64,000 bases of DNA from the NCBI GenBank assembly GCA_963754235.1, contig CAVWFK010000013.1, forward strand, positions 69,730-133,729, read 5' to 3'. Position 1 is the first letter of the stretch; each line of letters starts with the position of its first letter. This stretch comes from DATAYA01 sp963754235 (GTDB lineage Bacteria > Pseudomonadota > Alphaproteobacteria > Acetobacterales > Acetobacteraceae). The notes under the pieces were generated by a model that saw only the letters and a program-made list of their open reading frames with translations, was not told where the DNA came from and did not search any database. Below are positions 8,888-17,564 of this stretch, piece after piece. Position numbers and translations under genes: made by a program.

Positions 8888-11441
8888 ATGACCCGACCCC
8901 CGCTCGCCTCCGTCGCCCGATTCCGTCCGGAACTGCTGTTCCGGCCGGACACGCTTGCCGTGATCGGCGACACGCCGATCGCGAGCGAGGTGCTCGCGAA
9001 TATCCGCGCTGGCGGCTTCGCGGGCACGGTGCTGGAGGCACCGGACGCGGCCGCGATCGCGGACCTGCCGCTCGCCCCTGACTTCGCGGTGGTGGCGAGC
9101 GCGCCGGCGGAGGTGGCGGCGGCGCTGGCGGCGCTGGGGGCGCGCGGGACGCGGGCGGCGGTGGTGCCGGGGCTGGCACCCGATCTCGGGCCAGCCGCGC
9201 ACGCTGCCGGAGTGCGCGTCTATGGGCCGGGCTCGTTCGGCATCGCGGTGCCGGCGCTGGGGCTGAACGCCACGCGCGGACACCTCATCCCGCCGGGCGG
9301 GCAGGTGGCGCTGGTCTCGCAATCGGCGGCCTTGTGCCGCGCTGTGCTGGACTGGGCGGAGCCGAACGGGGTCGGGTTCAGCCACGTGATCGGCGTCGGC
9401 GGCAATGCCGATCTCGGCTTCGCGGCAGCGCTGGACTGGCTGGCAGCCGATCCGGGCACCGGCCTCGTGCTGCTCGATATCCGCCGCATTCGCAATCCGC
9501 GCGCCTTCCTCTCGGCCGCTCGCGCCTGCGCCCGGCTGCGCCCGGTGGTGGCGATCCGCGCCGGCGGCCGACTGGTCGATGCGGCGGGGGCGGCCGAGGC
9601 CACCTTCGCGGCCGCGTTGCGCCGCGCCGGGGTGCTGAGCGTCGCCACGCTGGAGGATCTGCTGGCGGCGGCCGAGACGCTGACGCGCGCGGCACCCTTG
9701 CGGCGCGAAGGGCTGGCGATCGTGACCAACGCCGTCGGCCCGGGCCAGCTTGCTGCCGACGCGGCCCTGCGCGAGGGAATCGCGCTCGCTGGCCTCTCGA
9801 CGGCTGGACGCGCGGCGCTGGAGATGGTGCTGCCCGAAGGTGCGGCGGGGCCGGGCCCGGTCTATGCCGGGCTGGCGCCGCCGCTGCGGCTGGCGGAGGC
9901 GGCGGCGATGTTGGCCGGGGCGCCGGAAGTTGGGATCGTGCTGGCCGTTCATGCGCCTGTGGGCGTGCATGACCCGGCCACCATCGCGGCCCTCGCCGCC
10001 GGGGCGCCGGCGCTGCGGGTTCCGCTCCTGGTCTGCGCGATGGGCGAGAGCACCGGGGCTGGGCATCGTCGTACGCTTGCGGAGGCCGGCGTGCCGGTGT
10101 TCGCCTCGCCCGAGGCGGCGGTGCGCGGCGTACACCATCTGCTCGAGCAGCGCCACGCCCGCGAAGCGGCGCGCGAGCTGCCGGATGCCGCGGTGCTGGC
10201 ACTGGCGCCTGATTGCCGCGCGGTGCGCGCGATCCTCGATCGGGCGCGTGCCGCCGCGCGGCGGGAGATCGGGGCCGCCGAGACGCTGGAGGTGCTCGGT
10301 GCCTATGGGCTGCCGATCGTGCCCAGCCGCGTGGCGCAGACGCCGCAGGACGCGGCGGACGCGGCCCGGATGCTGGGTTTCCCGGCCGTGGTGAAGCTGC
10401 ATCGCGACCGGCCGCTGCCGCCGGTTGCGGGCAGCGTGGCGCTCGATCTGGCGGATACCGCCGAGGTAGAGCGTGCAGCGACGGCGCTGGTGCGGCGGCG
10501 CGGTGGCGACGCCAAACTGTTGGTGCAGCGGCAGGTTGGCAGGGCGCGCGTGCTCTCGCTCCGGATCGCCGATGACCCGGTATTTGGCCCGGCGATCCGC
10601 TTCGGCATTGGCGGCGCGGCCGCACCAGGCGGGGTGCGCATTTGACCTGCTGCCGCTCAATCTGCCGCTCGCCCACGCTCTGATCGCGCGCAGCGGGGCG
10701 GCCGGCGCACTCACGGCCGGCCCGGACCAGCCCGCTGCCGACGAAGCGGCGGTGGCCGAGACGATGGTCCGGGTGAGCCAGCTGATCGTCGATTTTCCCG
10801 AGATCGCGGCATTGGTGATCGATCCGCTGTTCGCCGATGCCGACGGCGTGCTGGCCGGTAACGCCTGGCTCGGGCTGCGGCCTCGGGGGGAGAGTGCGAC
10901 ACTCGCGATCTCGCCCTATCCGGCGGCGCTGGTGGAGCACGTGGTGCTGGGCGGGGAGGCGCTGACGATCCGCCCGATCCGCCCCGAGGACGCCGCCGCC
11001 CACGCCGCCTTCTTTGCCCGGCTGCCGCCGGAGGACGTACGGCTGCGATTCTTCTCCAGCTTGCGCGAGCTGGGGGCGGAACAGATCGCGCGACTGACCC
11101 AGGTGGATTACGAGCGCGAGCTCGCGCTGATCGCGGTGCGCGAAGCGGACGGCGCGACGGTGGGAGTGGCGCGGCTGGTGCGCGACGCGAGCGACGCCGA
11201 CGCGGGCCACGAGGCGGAGTTCGCGGTGTTGGTGCAGCCGGACATGAAGGGGCGCGGGCTGGCGGGCGCGCTGACGAAGCGGCTACTGGAGTGGGCGCGA
11301 GGACGCGGGGTTTCCGAGGTGGTGGGGCAAGTGCTGGCGGAGAATGCACCGATGCTGGCCTTCGTGCGGCGGCTGGGCTTCACGGTGCGCCATCTGCCGC
11401 ACGAGGCGGAGGTGGTGGAGGCGCGGCTGGCGCTCGGGTGA
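8888..11441 (+). pseudogene. Pat-type acyl-CoA ligase/GNAT lysine acetyltransferase, split by a frameshift
   Basis: The N-terminal part (8888-10645) has a CoA-binding Rossmann domain (LAVIGDTPIASEVLANIRAGGF), the succinyl-CoA-ligase-like middle and the start of an ATP-grasp domain (LEVLGAYGLPIVPSR, FPAVVKLHRDRP). It stops at FGIGGAAAPGGVRI. The expected continuation, FDLLPLNLPLAHALIARSG, resumes at once in another frame and runs to 11441. That second part ends with a GNAT domain (LTIRPIRPEDAAAHAAFFARLPPEDVRLRFFSS; QPDMKGRGLAGALTKRLLEWAR). A single-base change near 10630-10640 would restore one protein of about 850 residues. Pat enzymes acetylate and inactivate acyl-CoA synthetases and other metabolic proteins. 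It may be a true pseudogene or a sequencing error. Confidence 0.75.
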
Positions 11442-11495
11442 GAGGGCGCGGCTTGCATCGGCGGGTTGCTTTGCCTAAACGGGGACGCGTCGCGG

Positions 11496-11570
11496 GCGGG
11501 CGTAGCTCAGGGGTAGAGCACAACCTTGCCAAGGTTGGGGTCGAGGGTTCGAATCCCTTCGCCCGCTCCA
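11496..11570 (+). tRNA. tRNA-Gly (anticodon GCC)
   Basis: Acceptor stem GCGGGCG (11496-11502) pairs with CGCCCGC (11560-11566), the discriminator is T and CCA is encoded (11568-11570). The anticodon arm CCTTGCCAAGG shows anticodon GCC. The T-arm reads GAGGGTTCGAATCCCTTC. The 3' 49 nt are the attachment core for the island that follows and are repeated at 30596-30644. Confidence 0.95.
11522..11570 (+). repeat. attL: 49-bp attachment core in tRNA-Gly
   Basis: Identical to 30596-30644. It covers the anticodon arm, T-arm and acceptor 3' side of the tRNA, the usual crossover segment for tyrosine integrases. The match ends exactly at the encoded CCA. Confidence 0.93.
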
Positions 11571-11617
11571 ACGAAATCAAGCGCTTAGCAGAGATCTGCG
11601 AGGCCGCCCGGATTGCG

Positions 11618-11637
11618 TAGCAAGCACATAGCAAGCA
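11618..11637 (+). promoter_or_regulatory. Left arm-type integrase site (candidate)
   Basis: TAGCAAGCACATAGCAAGCA lies 48 nt inside the left end and matches 30461-30480 at 19 of 20 positions. Each consists of two AGCAAGCA half-sites 11 nt apart. Repeated short motifs beside both att cores are what the arm-binding domain of a tyrosine integrase, or an excisionase, recognises. Confidence 0.6.
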
Positions 11638-11668
11638 ACTCGCGCTGGAAACTGTCCCGCGGTCGGGT

Positions 11669-12124
11669 TCAGCCTTCATCCGGCTCGGGCAGGCCGCCCC
11701 GGATTTGGACTGTCACGGGCGCCGATCCCGGAGCGGAAGCCTGACCGCAGGCAGCGACCAGCCGCGCCAGCTCGGCGGCTTCCGCCGGGCACAGCTCGCC
11801 CTGCGCCAGCGCGCCCCAGATGGCGGCCAGGGCCGCGGGCAGGTCGGCCGCAGTCTCGATCCGCGGCAGCGCCAGCCGGACCAGACGGCCGCGCCGCTCA
11901 GGCCAGACCCGCCGGAGCAGGATGTCGGCCGCGCGCATATCGCCCCGTTTCGCCGCTGCCACCACGGTGGCCAGCACCTCGGCCGCGCCAGCGACGCCGA
12001 TGGCGTCAAGCGCGAGCAGTGCCTTGTTGCGGGCGCCCGGCCGCTTCCCACTCGGGTTGCCGCTGGTGCCTTTCGGCCATCGCCCCTGCATTCCGCCTGC
12101 ATTTACAGGCCCGCACTCGCTCAC
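11669..12124 (-). CDS. DUF5681-domain protein (phage/island packaging-associated)
   Basis: The DUF5681 signature GRWPKGTSGNPSGKRPGARNKALLAL lies at the N-terminus. The start is taken as GTG 12124 because it overlaps the stop of the upstream small gene as GTGA; ATG 12091 is the alternative. DUF5681 proteins are widespread in phages and genomic islands, often near terminase genes, with no proven function. The middle (ADILLRRVWPERRG) and end are helical. It is the first gene inside the left boundary, transcribed toward the tRNA. Confidence 0.65.
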   Translation of the reverse strand: MSECGPVNAGGMQGRWPKGTSGNPSGKRPGARNKALLALDAIGVAGAAEVLATVVAAAKRGDMRAADILLRRVWPERRGRLVRLALPRIETAADLPAALAAIWGALAQGELCPAEAAELARLVAACGQASAPGSAPVTVQIRGGLPEPDEG

Positions 12125-12324
12125 GTGGCAACCTTGGCCAGACGGGCGCGGATGCGCTCGGCCAACTCGGCATCCGTCAGGGTCGAAAGATCCGAGGTCA
12201 CGATCTTGCTTCGTGCAAGACACGCAGGTTGCCCCCTGAGGCGCGCCAGTTTTCTCGCATAACTATACTCATCGATTAGTTTCAGTAACGTGGTGCGCGC
12301 CATCTGCCGCGCAAGCTCGGTCAC
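12121..12324 (-). CDS. Small helical protein upstream of the DUF5681 gene
   Basis: 67 residues from GTG 12324 (VTELARQMARTTLLKLIDEYSYARKLARL ... LSTLTDAELAERIRARLAKVAT). It is basic, predicted all-helical and unassigned. Its stop overlaps the start of the DUF5681 gene, which supports it as real and coupled. The frame stays open upstream (LCHYTAKD) into a junction with AAA_16 scrap near 12340, so its true 5' end may have been lost. Confidence 0.45.
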   Translation of the reverse strand: MTELARQMARTTLLKLIDEYSYARKLARLRGQPACLARSKIVTSDLSTLTDAELAERIRARLAKVAT

Positions 12325-12337
12325 GTCCTTGGCCGTG

Positions 12338-12530
12338 TAGTGGCACAGCGTCGGCGCTGCCCTCCTCGGCGTTGCGCAACAACTGCTCCAGGAACAGCGG
12401 ATTGCGCCCGGGGCGCGCGATGCAGGCGAGCGTCACGCGCTTGCGTCGCGTCGATGAAGGTGGCGGCGAGGCTAAGCGCCTCCTCGCGCCGAAGCGGGCC
12501 GAGATCAAAGGTGGCGAAAGGCGTACCCCG
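12338..12530 (-). pseudogene. Fragment of an AAA_16/cyclase-type ATPase
   Basis: Two frames together give TPFATFDLGPLRREEALSLAATFIDATQ then RVTLACIARPGRNPLFLEQLLRNAEEGSADAVP, the stretch around sensor 1 and the following helices of the AAA_16 ATPase found in adenylate-cyclase-like and transcriptional activator proteins. Nothing else of that protein remains. It joins an IS630 remnant on one side and island sequence on the other, marking a deletion junction. Confidence 0.5.
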
Positions 12531-12534
12531 GGCG

Positions 12535-12830
12535 GACAGCTTGCGATACCCCATCGCGCGCAGCTCGCGGCCGAGAGTCTGCTTGGAGACGCTGATGTGG
12601 AACTCGTCCCAAACTCACTGGCAGAGGTCGATGATGCGCAGCGGACCACGCCGTGGATGGCGGGGATCGGCCGCGCAGCGCCTCCACTGCCCGCACCGCG
12701 CGCGGGACCACCCCAGCCGAGGCCCATCGCAGGAGCCCCAGCCGGCACCTTCGCGGGCCGCCGCGTCCCATACCGTCGCCGTTTGGAAACCTGCCGTTCG
12801 GTAGGCCATGTGTGATTATGAATCCCGCAG
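12535..12830 (-). pseudogene. IS630-family transposase remnant (frameshift and nonsense mutation)
   Basis: The segment reads PIPAIHGVVR, shifts frame by one base, then RIIDLCQ, a TGA where Trp is expected, and VWDEFHISVSKQTLGRELRAMGYRKLSAR. This is the linker between the helix-turn-helix and DDE domains of IS630 transposases. The DDE domain is missing; the reading runs straight into AAA_16 scrap. It is a dead insertion-sequence relic. Confidence 0.65.
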
Positions 12831-12857
12831 CCTTGCGGGTGGGGGTTGGGGGAGGGG

Positions 12858-15800
12858 TCAGCCGAAAAGTCGGGCGCTGGCACCGTGGACGCCGGCGAGC
12901 GTAACCTGCACTCCACCGGTGAGCGTGAAGGCGGTGCCCGCCGAGCTGTCCCGCGCGCCCGCCAGCACCGCCTGCTCCGCCCCCGCTCCGAAGCCGGCGA
13001 GTTGCAGGTGATTGACGCCGGGCCGGAAGTTCAGGATCTGATCGCTGCCGCCGGTGCCCGCGGTGATGCGGAACAGCTCGGGCGCGGCCGAGCTGGCATC
13101 CACCGTGGCGCCGGCGGCCACGTCGAGCACCGTCGCCCCATTACCGCCCGTAGCGGCACCGCTCGAAGCGGCGTAGCCGGGCTGCCCGGCGCTGCCCTGG
13201 CCGCCGAGGAAGCCGAGTGGCGCGGCACGGGTCGCGGCCGAAAGCGTCGCGGCGCTCACGTTTGGGTCGAAGTTTGGGCCCCGCGGGGGATCGGTGGTCA
13301 GGAAGACGGTGCCGCTGACGTTCGCCGGCCCGCTGGAGATCTGGCCAGGCGCGAGGCCCCAGACCTTATTTCCCGTTATCTGCGCGGTTTCGGACGTGTC
13401 GTTGCGGACCGCCGTTACCGAGTGTGCGGTTTCGTCATTGAGGATGAGGTTGTAGCTGACGGTCAGGCTGGACGAGGCATAGATGTTGCCCTCCTCGCCG
13501 GTCGTGATGATCACCGGGTTCTGCGCATTCGGCCCCTTCTCGATGACGTTGTGCTCGATGATCGCATTGCCGCCGTTGGGCAGGTCGACCGAGTAGCTCG
13601 CGGTGCCGGTCGCACCGTCCGCGATGACGTTGTTGGTGATGATCGTGTTCTCGGCGCGGCTCTTGATCTCGTGCCCGACCACCGCGTCGAGGAAGTAGCT
13701 GTGCTCCAGCGTCAGCGTGCCCACATCGTTGACATCGATGTTGTGGGTCAGACCGGTGCCCGACCCGTTGTGGCGAAAGAAGCACCCGTTGACAGTGATG
13801 CTCCCGGTCGGGTCGGAGGCGGCAAGCAGGCCGTCCTGGTTGTTGAGGAAGCCGTCGTGGATGAGGGTCAGGTTGCCGCCCTGATAGCGGATGCCGGCGC
13901 CGTTGCCGCCGCTGCTGTCGCTGATCACCGTGTTGCGGAACGTGACGTTCTGCACGGACACGTTCGGGCTGGCCCCCTGCGCCCCGATGGCCAGGATCCC
14001 CTTGTTCGGCGGCGGGTTGGCGGCGGTGGCGATCATCTGCACCTGCCCGCCAACGCCCACGATCGTCAGGTCGTGTGTGATCGTGGGCGCGTAGTCATCG
14101 ACGTAATTCCCCGCCTGGATCTGGATCGTATCCCCGCTCGCCGACGCGGCGATGGCGGCGGCGACGCTCTGAAACTGGAACGTGCTGCCGTGCCCAACGG
14201 TGAGAGTGGCCGGGGTCAACACCAGAACCGAGTTGCCGGATGGCGAGCTGAAATTCTGTTGGCTTGAACCACCCTGCATGGTTGTGGGTGCCGAAAGCTG
14301 GCCGGACCCGACATTCATCCATCGGATGTCAAGTGTTTTTCCGGCCGCCCCCGACAGATCCACCGTGAAGGTGCCGCCGTTCGGCGCATAGACCACGTAT
14401 TTGCCGCTCGCCGGATCGGCCAGAGCATAGCCGGTCGAAGAGAGCGCGTCAGATGGCGTCATTCCCGTGAGGTTGACCATCGTCGCCACTTGACGCGTCT
14501 CGGCGATGCCGAAACGGTCGGATATCTCCGCTGCGAGCTGCCCGGCGCTCGGCGTGAAACCCGGTAGTGTTCCCGCGATCCCTGTACCGCTCAAATCGTC
14601 CATGGAGAGGACGTTGTTGCCGCGCGTGAACTGCTGCCACACCCAATTGACGTTCCCGCCGATGCCGAAGATATGGTCCGTGTCGGCGATGACGACTTTG
14701 CCGCCCAAGGCGTCCGGCGGGTTGCTCTGATACTGGCTCCCGGCCGAGGGCGATATCCAGTCAGCGTGGCTCTGGAACAGCAGCGAATTGACGTAGTCTC
14801 CAGCAGATATTCCGGGAGGAGGATTGTCCCAATTGAAGGCAGTGATACCGACCGGGTGCTGCAGACCACCGCCGGACTGCTCTAACTGCTTGATGTAATC
14901 GACGACCGCGTTCTGCCAGGCGAAGTTAGCGTCGCCGCCGGCCGTCTCGTTGGCAACCTCGAACAGCACATTCGGCAGGTCAGATACGGTCTGCACGACC
15001 TTGGCGATATACTGCTGCTCGATCGCCCACACGCTGGGGATGTTTAGGGTCTGCGTATCCACGCCCGTCCCGGTGTTGTTCGGGTCCCCGTTGATGCCGT
15101 TGATATTTTCCGCGGCATTGAGCGGGTTCGTGAGCCAAGGATTAACGGGCGATCCATTGGCGCGAACGGAAAAGCCGTTGAACAGCATGAGCGAGACATA
15201 CATACCCTTGGCGCCGGCCGCCCGGACCTTGGAGCGAAGATCGTCGAAGTATGCCTGGTTGAAGGATGTGAGGTCGAACTTGCCATCGGCCGTCTGTGTA
15301 TAGGGGAGGAGTCCGACATTGCCGGGGGCGGTGCCGCCACCAATCTTGGACTCCCAGTGCCAGAGGCGGATGAAGTTGGCGCCCTCGCTTTGAAGTAGGT
15401 TCAAGTAGGCAGAAAAGTCGAACGGCGTCGAGCCGATGTTCTGCCCGTCTGTCCAGGTATGGTTGCCCGCGAGATAGACCGCCTTGCCATCCGGCGTCGC
15501 GAAGTAGTCGCCAGCAGCATGCAGGAGTGGCGCGGCGAGGGTGGATGCTATAATCGTTGTCTCCCCGCCCGCGACAGCAGCATGTAATTTTAAGCACCGG
15601 CCCTGACGGCAGTATGCAGCTCTCAAGCACCCGCCCGTGACAGCAGCATGAATCTTCCACAAAATACGACGGGCCACGCGATAGCGAACGCCGCCGAAGC
15701 CGGTATCGCTCAGACCGGCCACCGCCCCGGCTCGCCACCGGGGCGGTTCTGCGTCGGCCGGACACAAAAGCCGTTTGTCCTGGATCTCCCCGGCCGCCGT

Positions 15801-16079
15801 GGGCAGGAACACCTCCGCATCAGCGAAGGGAACGGCGACCGCTGCCGACCCGTCACCGGCGGCTGTGACATAGCCGTGCACCTGCCCGCCCATCGGCGAG
15901 CGTGGTCCCGAGAGCACGCTACGGATGATCTCCGCCTGAGCGGGCGTGAAGCGACTGAGATCCGGCTGCTGCGCTTCGGCACTGGGGCCCGCCGCACACA
16001 GGCCCGCAAGGATCAGCGCAGGGAAGACCGCTTCTTGCCAGCACTTCCGAGGACCGGGTTTGGTTCCGATGGTGCGCAT
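12858..16079 (-). CDS. Secreted glycoside hydrolase-like / collagen-binding-like / beta-helix protein
   Basis: 1073 residues from ATG 16079, chosen because it is directly followed by a Sec signal peptide (WQEAVFPALILAGLCAAGPSAEAQQ). A TIM-barrel glycosidase-like domain spans about 190-500 (HTWTDGQN, SEGANFIRLWHWESK, and NVLFEVANE, where the N-E pair is the usual clan GH-A acid/base). A domain resembling the putative collagen-binding module of such enzymes follows near 545-630 (STGYALADPASGKYVVYAPNGG). A right-handed parallel beta-helix occupies about 650-895 with repeated NTII/NNVI turns. The last 100 residues (NGATVLDVAAGATVDAS ... LNFRPGVNHLQL) resemble C-terminal secretion modules. It probably acts on an extracellular polysaccharide; the substrate is unknown. 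Confidence 0.7.
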   Translation of the reverse strand: MRTIGTKPGPRKCWQEAVFPALILAGLCAAGPSAEAQQPDLSRFTPAQAEIIRSVLSGPRSPMGGQVHGYVTAAGDGSAAVAVPFADAEVFLPTAAGEIQDKRLLCPADAEPPRWRAGAVAGLSDTGFGGVRYRVARRILWKIHAAVTGGCLRAAYCRQGRCLKLHAAVAGGETTIIASTLAAPLLHAAGDYFATPDGKAVYLAGNHTWTDGQNIGSTPFDFSAYLNLLQSEGANFIRLWHWESKIGGGTAPGNVGLLPYTQTADGKFDLTSFNQAYFDDLRSKVRAAGAKGMYVSLMLFNGFSVRANGSPVNPWLTNPLNAAENINGINGDPNNTGTGVDTQTLNIPSVWAIEQQYIAKVVQTVSDLPNVLFEVANETAGGDANFAWQNAVVDYIKQLEQSGGGLQHPVGITAFNWDNPPPGISAGDYVNSLLFQSHADWISPSAGSQYQSNPPDALGGKVVIADTDHIFGIGGNVNWVWQQFTRGNNVLSMDDLSGTGIAGTLPGFTPSAGQLAAEISDRFGIAETRQVATMVNLTGMTPSDALSSTGYALADPASGKYVVYAPNGGTFTVDLSGAAGKTLDIRWMNVGSGQLSAPTTMQGGSSQQNFSSPSGNSVLVLTPATLTVGHGSTFQFQSVAAAIAASASGDTIQIQAGNYVDDYAPTITHDLTIVGVGGQVQMIATAANPPPNKGILAIGAQGASPNVSVQNVTFRNTVISDSSGGNGAGIRYQGGNLTLIHDGFLNNQDGLLAASDPTGSITVNGCFFRHNGSGTGLTHNIDVNDVGTLTLEHSYFLDAVVGHEIKSRAENTIITNNVIADGATGTASYSVDLPNGGNAIIEHNVIEKGPNAQNPVIITTGEEGNIYASSSLTVSYNLILNDETAHSVTAVRNDTSETAQITGNKVWGLAPGQISSGPANVSGTVFLTTDPPRGPNFDPNVSAATLSAATRAAPLGFLGGQGSAGQPGYAASSGAATGGNGATVLDVAAGATVDASSAAPELFRITAGTGGSDQILNFRPGVNHLQLAGFGAGAEQAVLAGARDSSAGTAFTLTGGVQVTLAGVHGASARLFG
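15568..15660. repeat. 33-bp tandem repeat inside the secreted hydrolase gene
   Basis: Units 15568-15600 and 15601-15633 plus a partial third from 15634 share CCC.TGACAGCAGCATG...CAAGCACC. They encode imperfect 11-residue repeats (LKLHAAVAGG, LRAAYCRQGR, KIHAAVTGG) just between the N-terminal segment and the glycosidase-like domain, where they look like an inserted spacer. Confidence 0.6.
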
Positions 16080-16409
16080 CGCGATTTCCCTGCGCCTAGG
16101 ACGAAGAGGAGAACGAAGCCGACTGTTAATCCGGGATTCCCCGGATAATCGTCGATTTCGCCCCTTCGTAGCTGATCGTAGTCCGCTCTCAAGCCTCCGG
16201 GAAACGATTTCGTCGGCCACGGCCCGGCGACCTCCGTGCAGCGATGGCCCAAATGGTGGGTCTTCCAATCCACAGCCCGAATTTGGCCGTGCGTTTCCCG
16301 CCAATGGAGGCACTGGCCAGCTGCAGGCAACATCCAGCCTGGCCCCGTATCTCTCCCCCGCGTGGCCGGGCCTCGCGCAAGTCTGTCGCATTACCCGCCG
16401 CCGCATGAT
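16080..16409. other. Upstream region of the secreted hydrolase; no gene seen
   Basis: No reading frame here looks genuine. It should contain the promoter of the minus-strand hydrolase gene, but no clear -35/-10 pair is visible. It ends where the ISAs1 remnant begins. Confidence 0.4.
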
Positions 16410-16411
16410 GC

Positions 16412-16727
16412 ATGCCAGGAAAGCGTCGAGACGGTGTATGCGATCACCAGCCTGACTGCCGCCAACGCCCATCCCGCTCGCCTGCTGGCCCTCTGCCGCA
16501 GCCATTGGGGCATCGAGAACCGCCTGCATTACGTCCGTGACGTCACCTGCCGCGAGGACCAATGCCGAACCCGCGCCCGCGCCGCGCCACAGGTTCTGGC
16601 CTTGCTGCGCAACACCGTCCTCACCATCATCCGACGCTCAGGCCGCAAGCCCGTCGAGGCCTTCGAACATTTCGCCGAGCACCGACAGGCCGCACTGGAC
16701 GCCGCTGCCGGCCAGAGAACCGAATGA
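16412..16727 (+). pseudogene. ISAs1-family transposase, 3' fragment
   Basis: The frame reads ESVETVYAITSLTAANAHPARLLALCRSHWGIENRLHYVRDVT, then CREDQCRTRARAAPQVLALLRNTVLTIIRRSGRKPVEAFEHFAEHR. This is the C-terminal DDE region of ISAs1-family transposases, containing the W-x-I-E-N catalytic-Glu motif. The first two thirds are absent, so the fragment cannot transpose. It lies 62 nt upstream of the methyltransferase gene. Confidence 0.8.
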
Positions 16728-16788
16728 CCCCGGGTATGGACCCGCCCGCGGATATTGTGTAAGAAAAGCCGGTGAGAAACGACCTGCA

Positions 16789-17493
16789 ATGGAACGCGAG
16801 ACAAGCAATTTCATCCGGTTCGTGCTAGAAGATATCCTGCCGCCGGCGTTCAGAGATTCGGCGTTATACCTCAGGGTGGCCCGGCTGGTGTGGGGTGGCC
16901 ACATCGATGATCTTACCGAGTTTCGACGCCGTGCCGCCATGCTTACGTCGGAGGAATACGAGGCGCTCTATCGAAAACATCCTCGCGTGCATGATCTGAC
17001 CGACAATTCACAGGCTTGCATTAAGCGCATAGCGGCTGACGTTATCGGACCGAGAGTTTTGGATGTCGGATGCGGCACTGGCTATCTGCTCAAGGCGATC
17101 ACCGCCGGACGCGGCGAGCAGTTCACGCGCGTTACCGGCGTTGATTTCATTCGGCCTGACGGGCTCAATACCGACGGGATCGAGTTCATCGAGGCGCCAA
17201 TCGAGCAGTTGCCTTTCCAGGATAATAGCTTCGATACGTTGATATGCACTCACGTGATCGAGCATATTCTCGACTACCGCGCCGCGATCCGGGAACTCCG
17301 GAGGCTCGCCGCCAAACGACTGGTGATTGTGGTCCCGCGGGAGCGCGAAGGACTATACGCATTCAACCCTCATTTCAATTTTTTCCCCTACGCACACAGT
17401 TTTCTGCGTGCCATGGTTCCTTTGCCGAAACACCATGAATGCTGTCTCATTGGTCGGGACATCTATTACTCTGAAGAGCGGGACGCAGAGTAA
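16789..17493 (+). CDS. SAM-dependent methyltransferase (class I)
   Basis: 234 residues from ATG 16789. Motif I VLDVGCGTGYLL binds S-adenosylmethionine; SFDTLICTHVIEHI matches motif II and the typical DxxH-VIEH post-motif of Methyltransf_11/25 enzymes. A preceding helical segment (LTSEEYEALYRKHPRVHDL) is unassigned. The acceptor is unknown. Its position beside a membrane glycan-type protein suggests a small molecule or sugar. The C-terminus ends with an acidic tail. Intact; codon use is less GC-biased than the core genes. Confidence 0.75.
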   Translation: MERETSNFIRFVLEDILPPAFRDSALYLRVARLVWGGHIDDLTEFRRRAAMLTSEEYEALYRKHPRVHDLTDNSQACIKRIAADVIGPRVLDVGCGTGYLLKAITAGRGEQFTRVTGVDFIRPDGLNTDGIEFIEAPIEQLPFQDNSFDTLICTHVIEHILDYRAAIRELRRLAAKRLVIVVPREREGLYAFNPHFNFFPYAHSFLRAMVPLPKHHECCLIGRDIYYSEERDAE

Positions 17494-17564
17494 CCATTCA
17501 TCCTCCAGGCACTTGCCCGTCCCCAGCCGTCCCGGGGCGAGCACCCTCAGGTGAACATCGGTGC

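Noticed and set aside
8645..10714. 689-codon minus-strand frame opposite the Pat-type gene
   Set aside because: High-GC shadow frame; the plus strand carries recognisable ligase domains.
12846..14267. 473-codon plus-strand frame opposite the secreted hydrolase
   Set aside because: Repetitive V/D/R composition typical of antisense frames; no motif.
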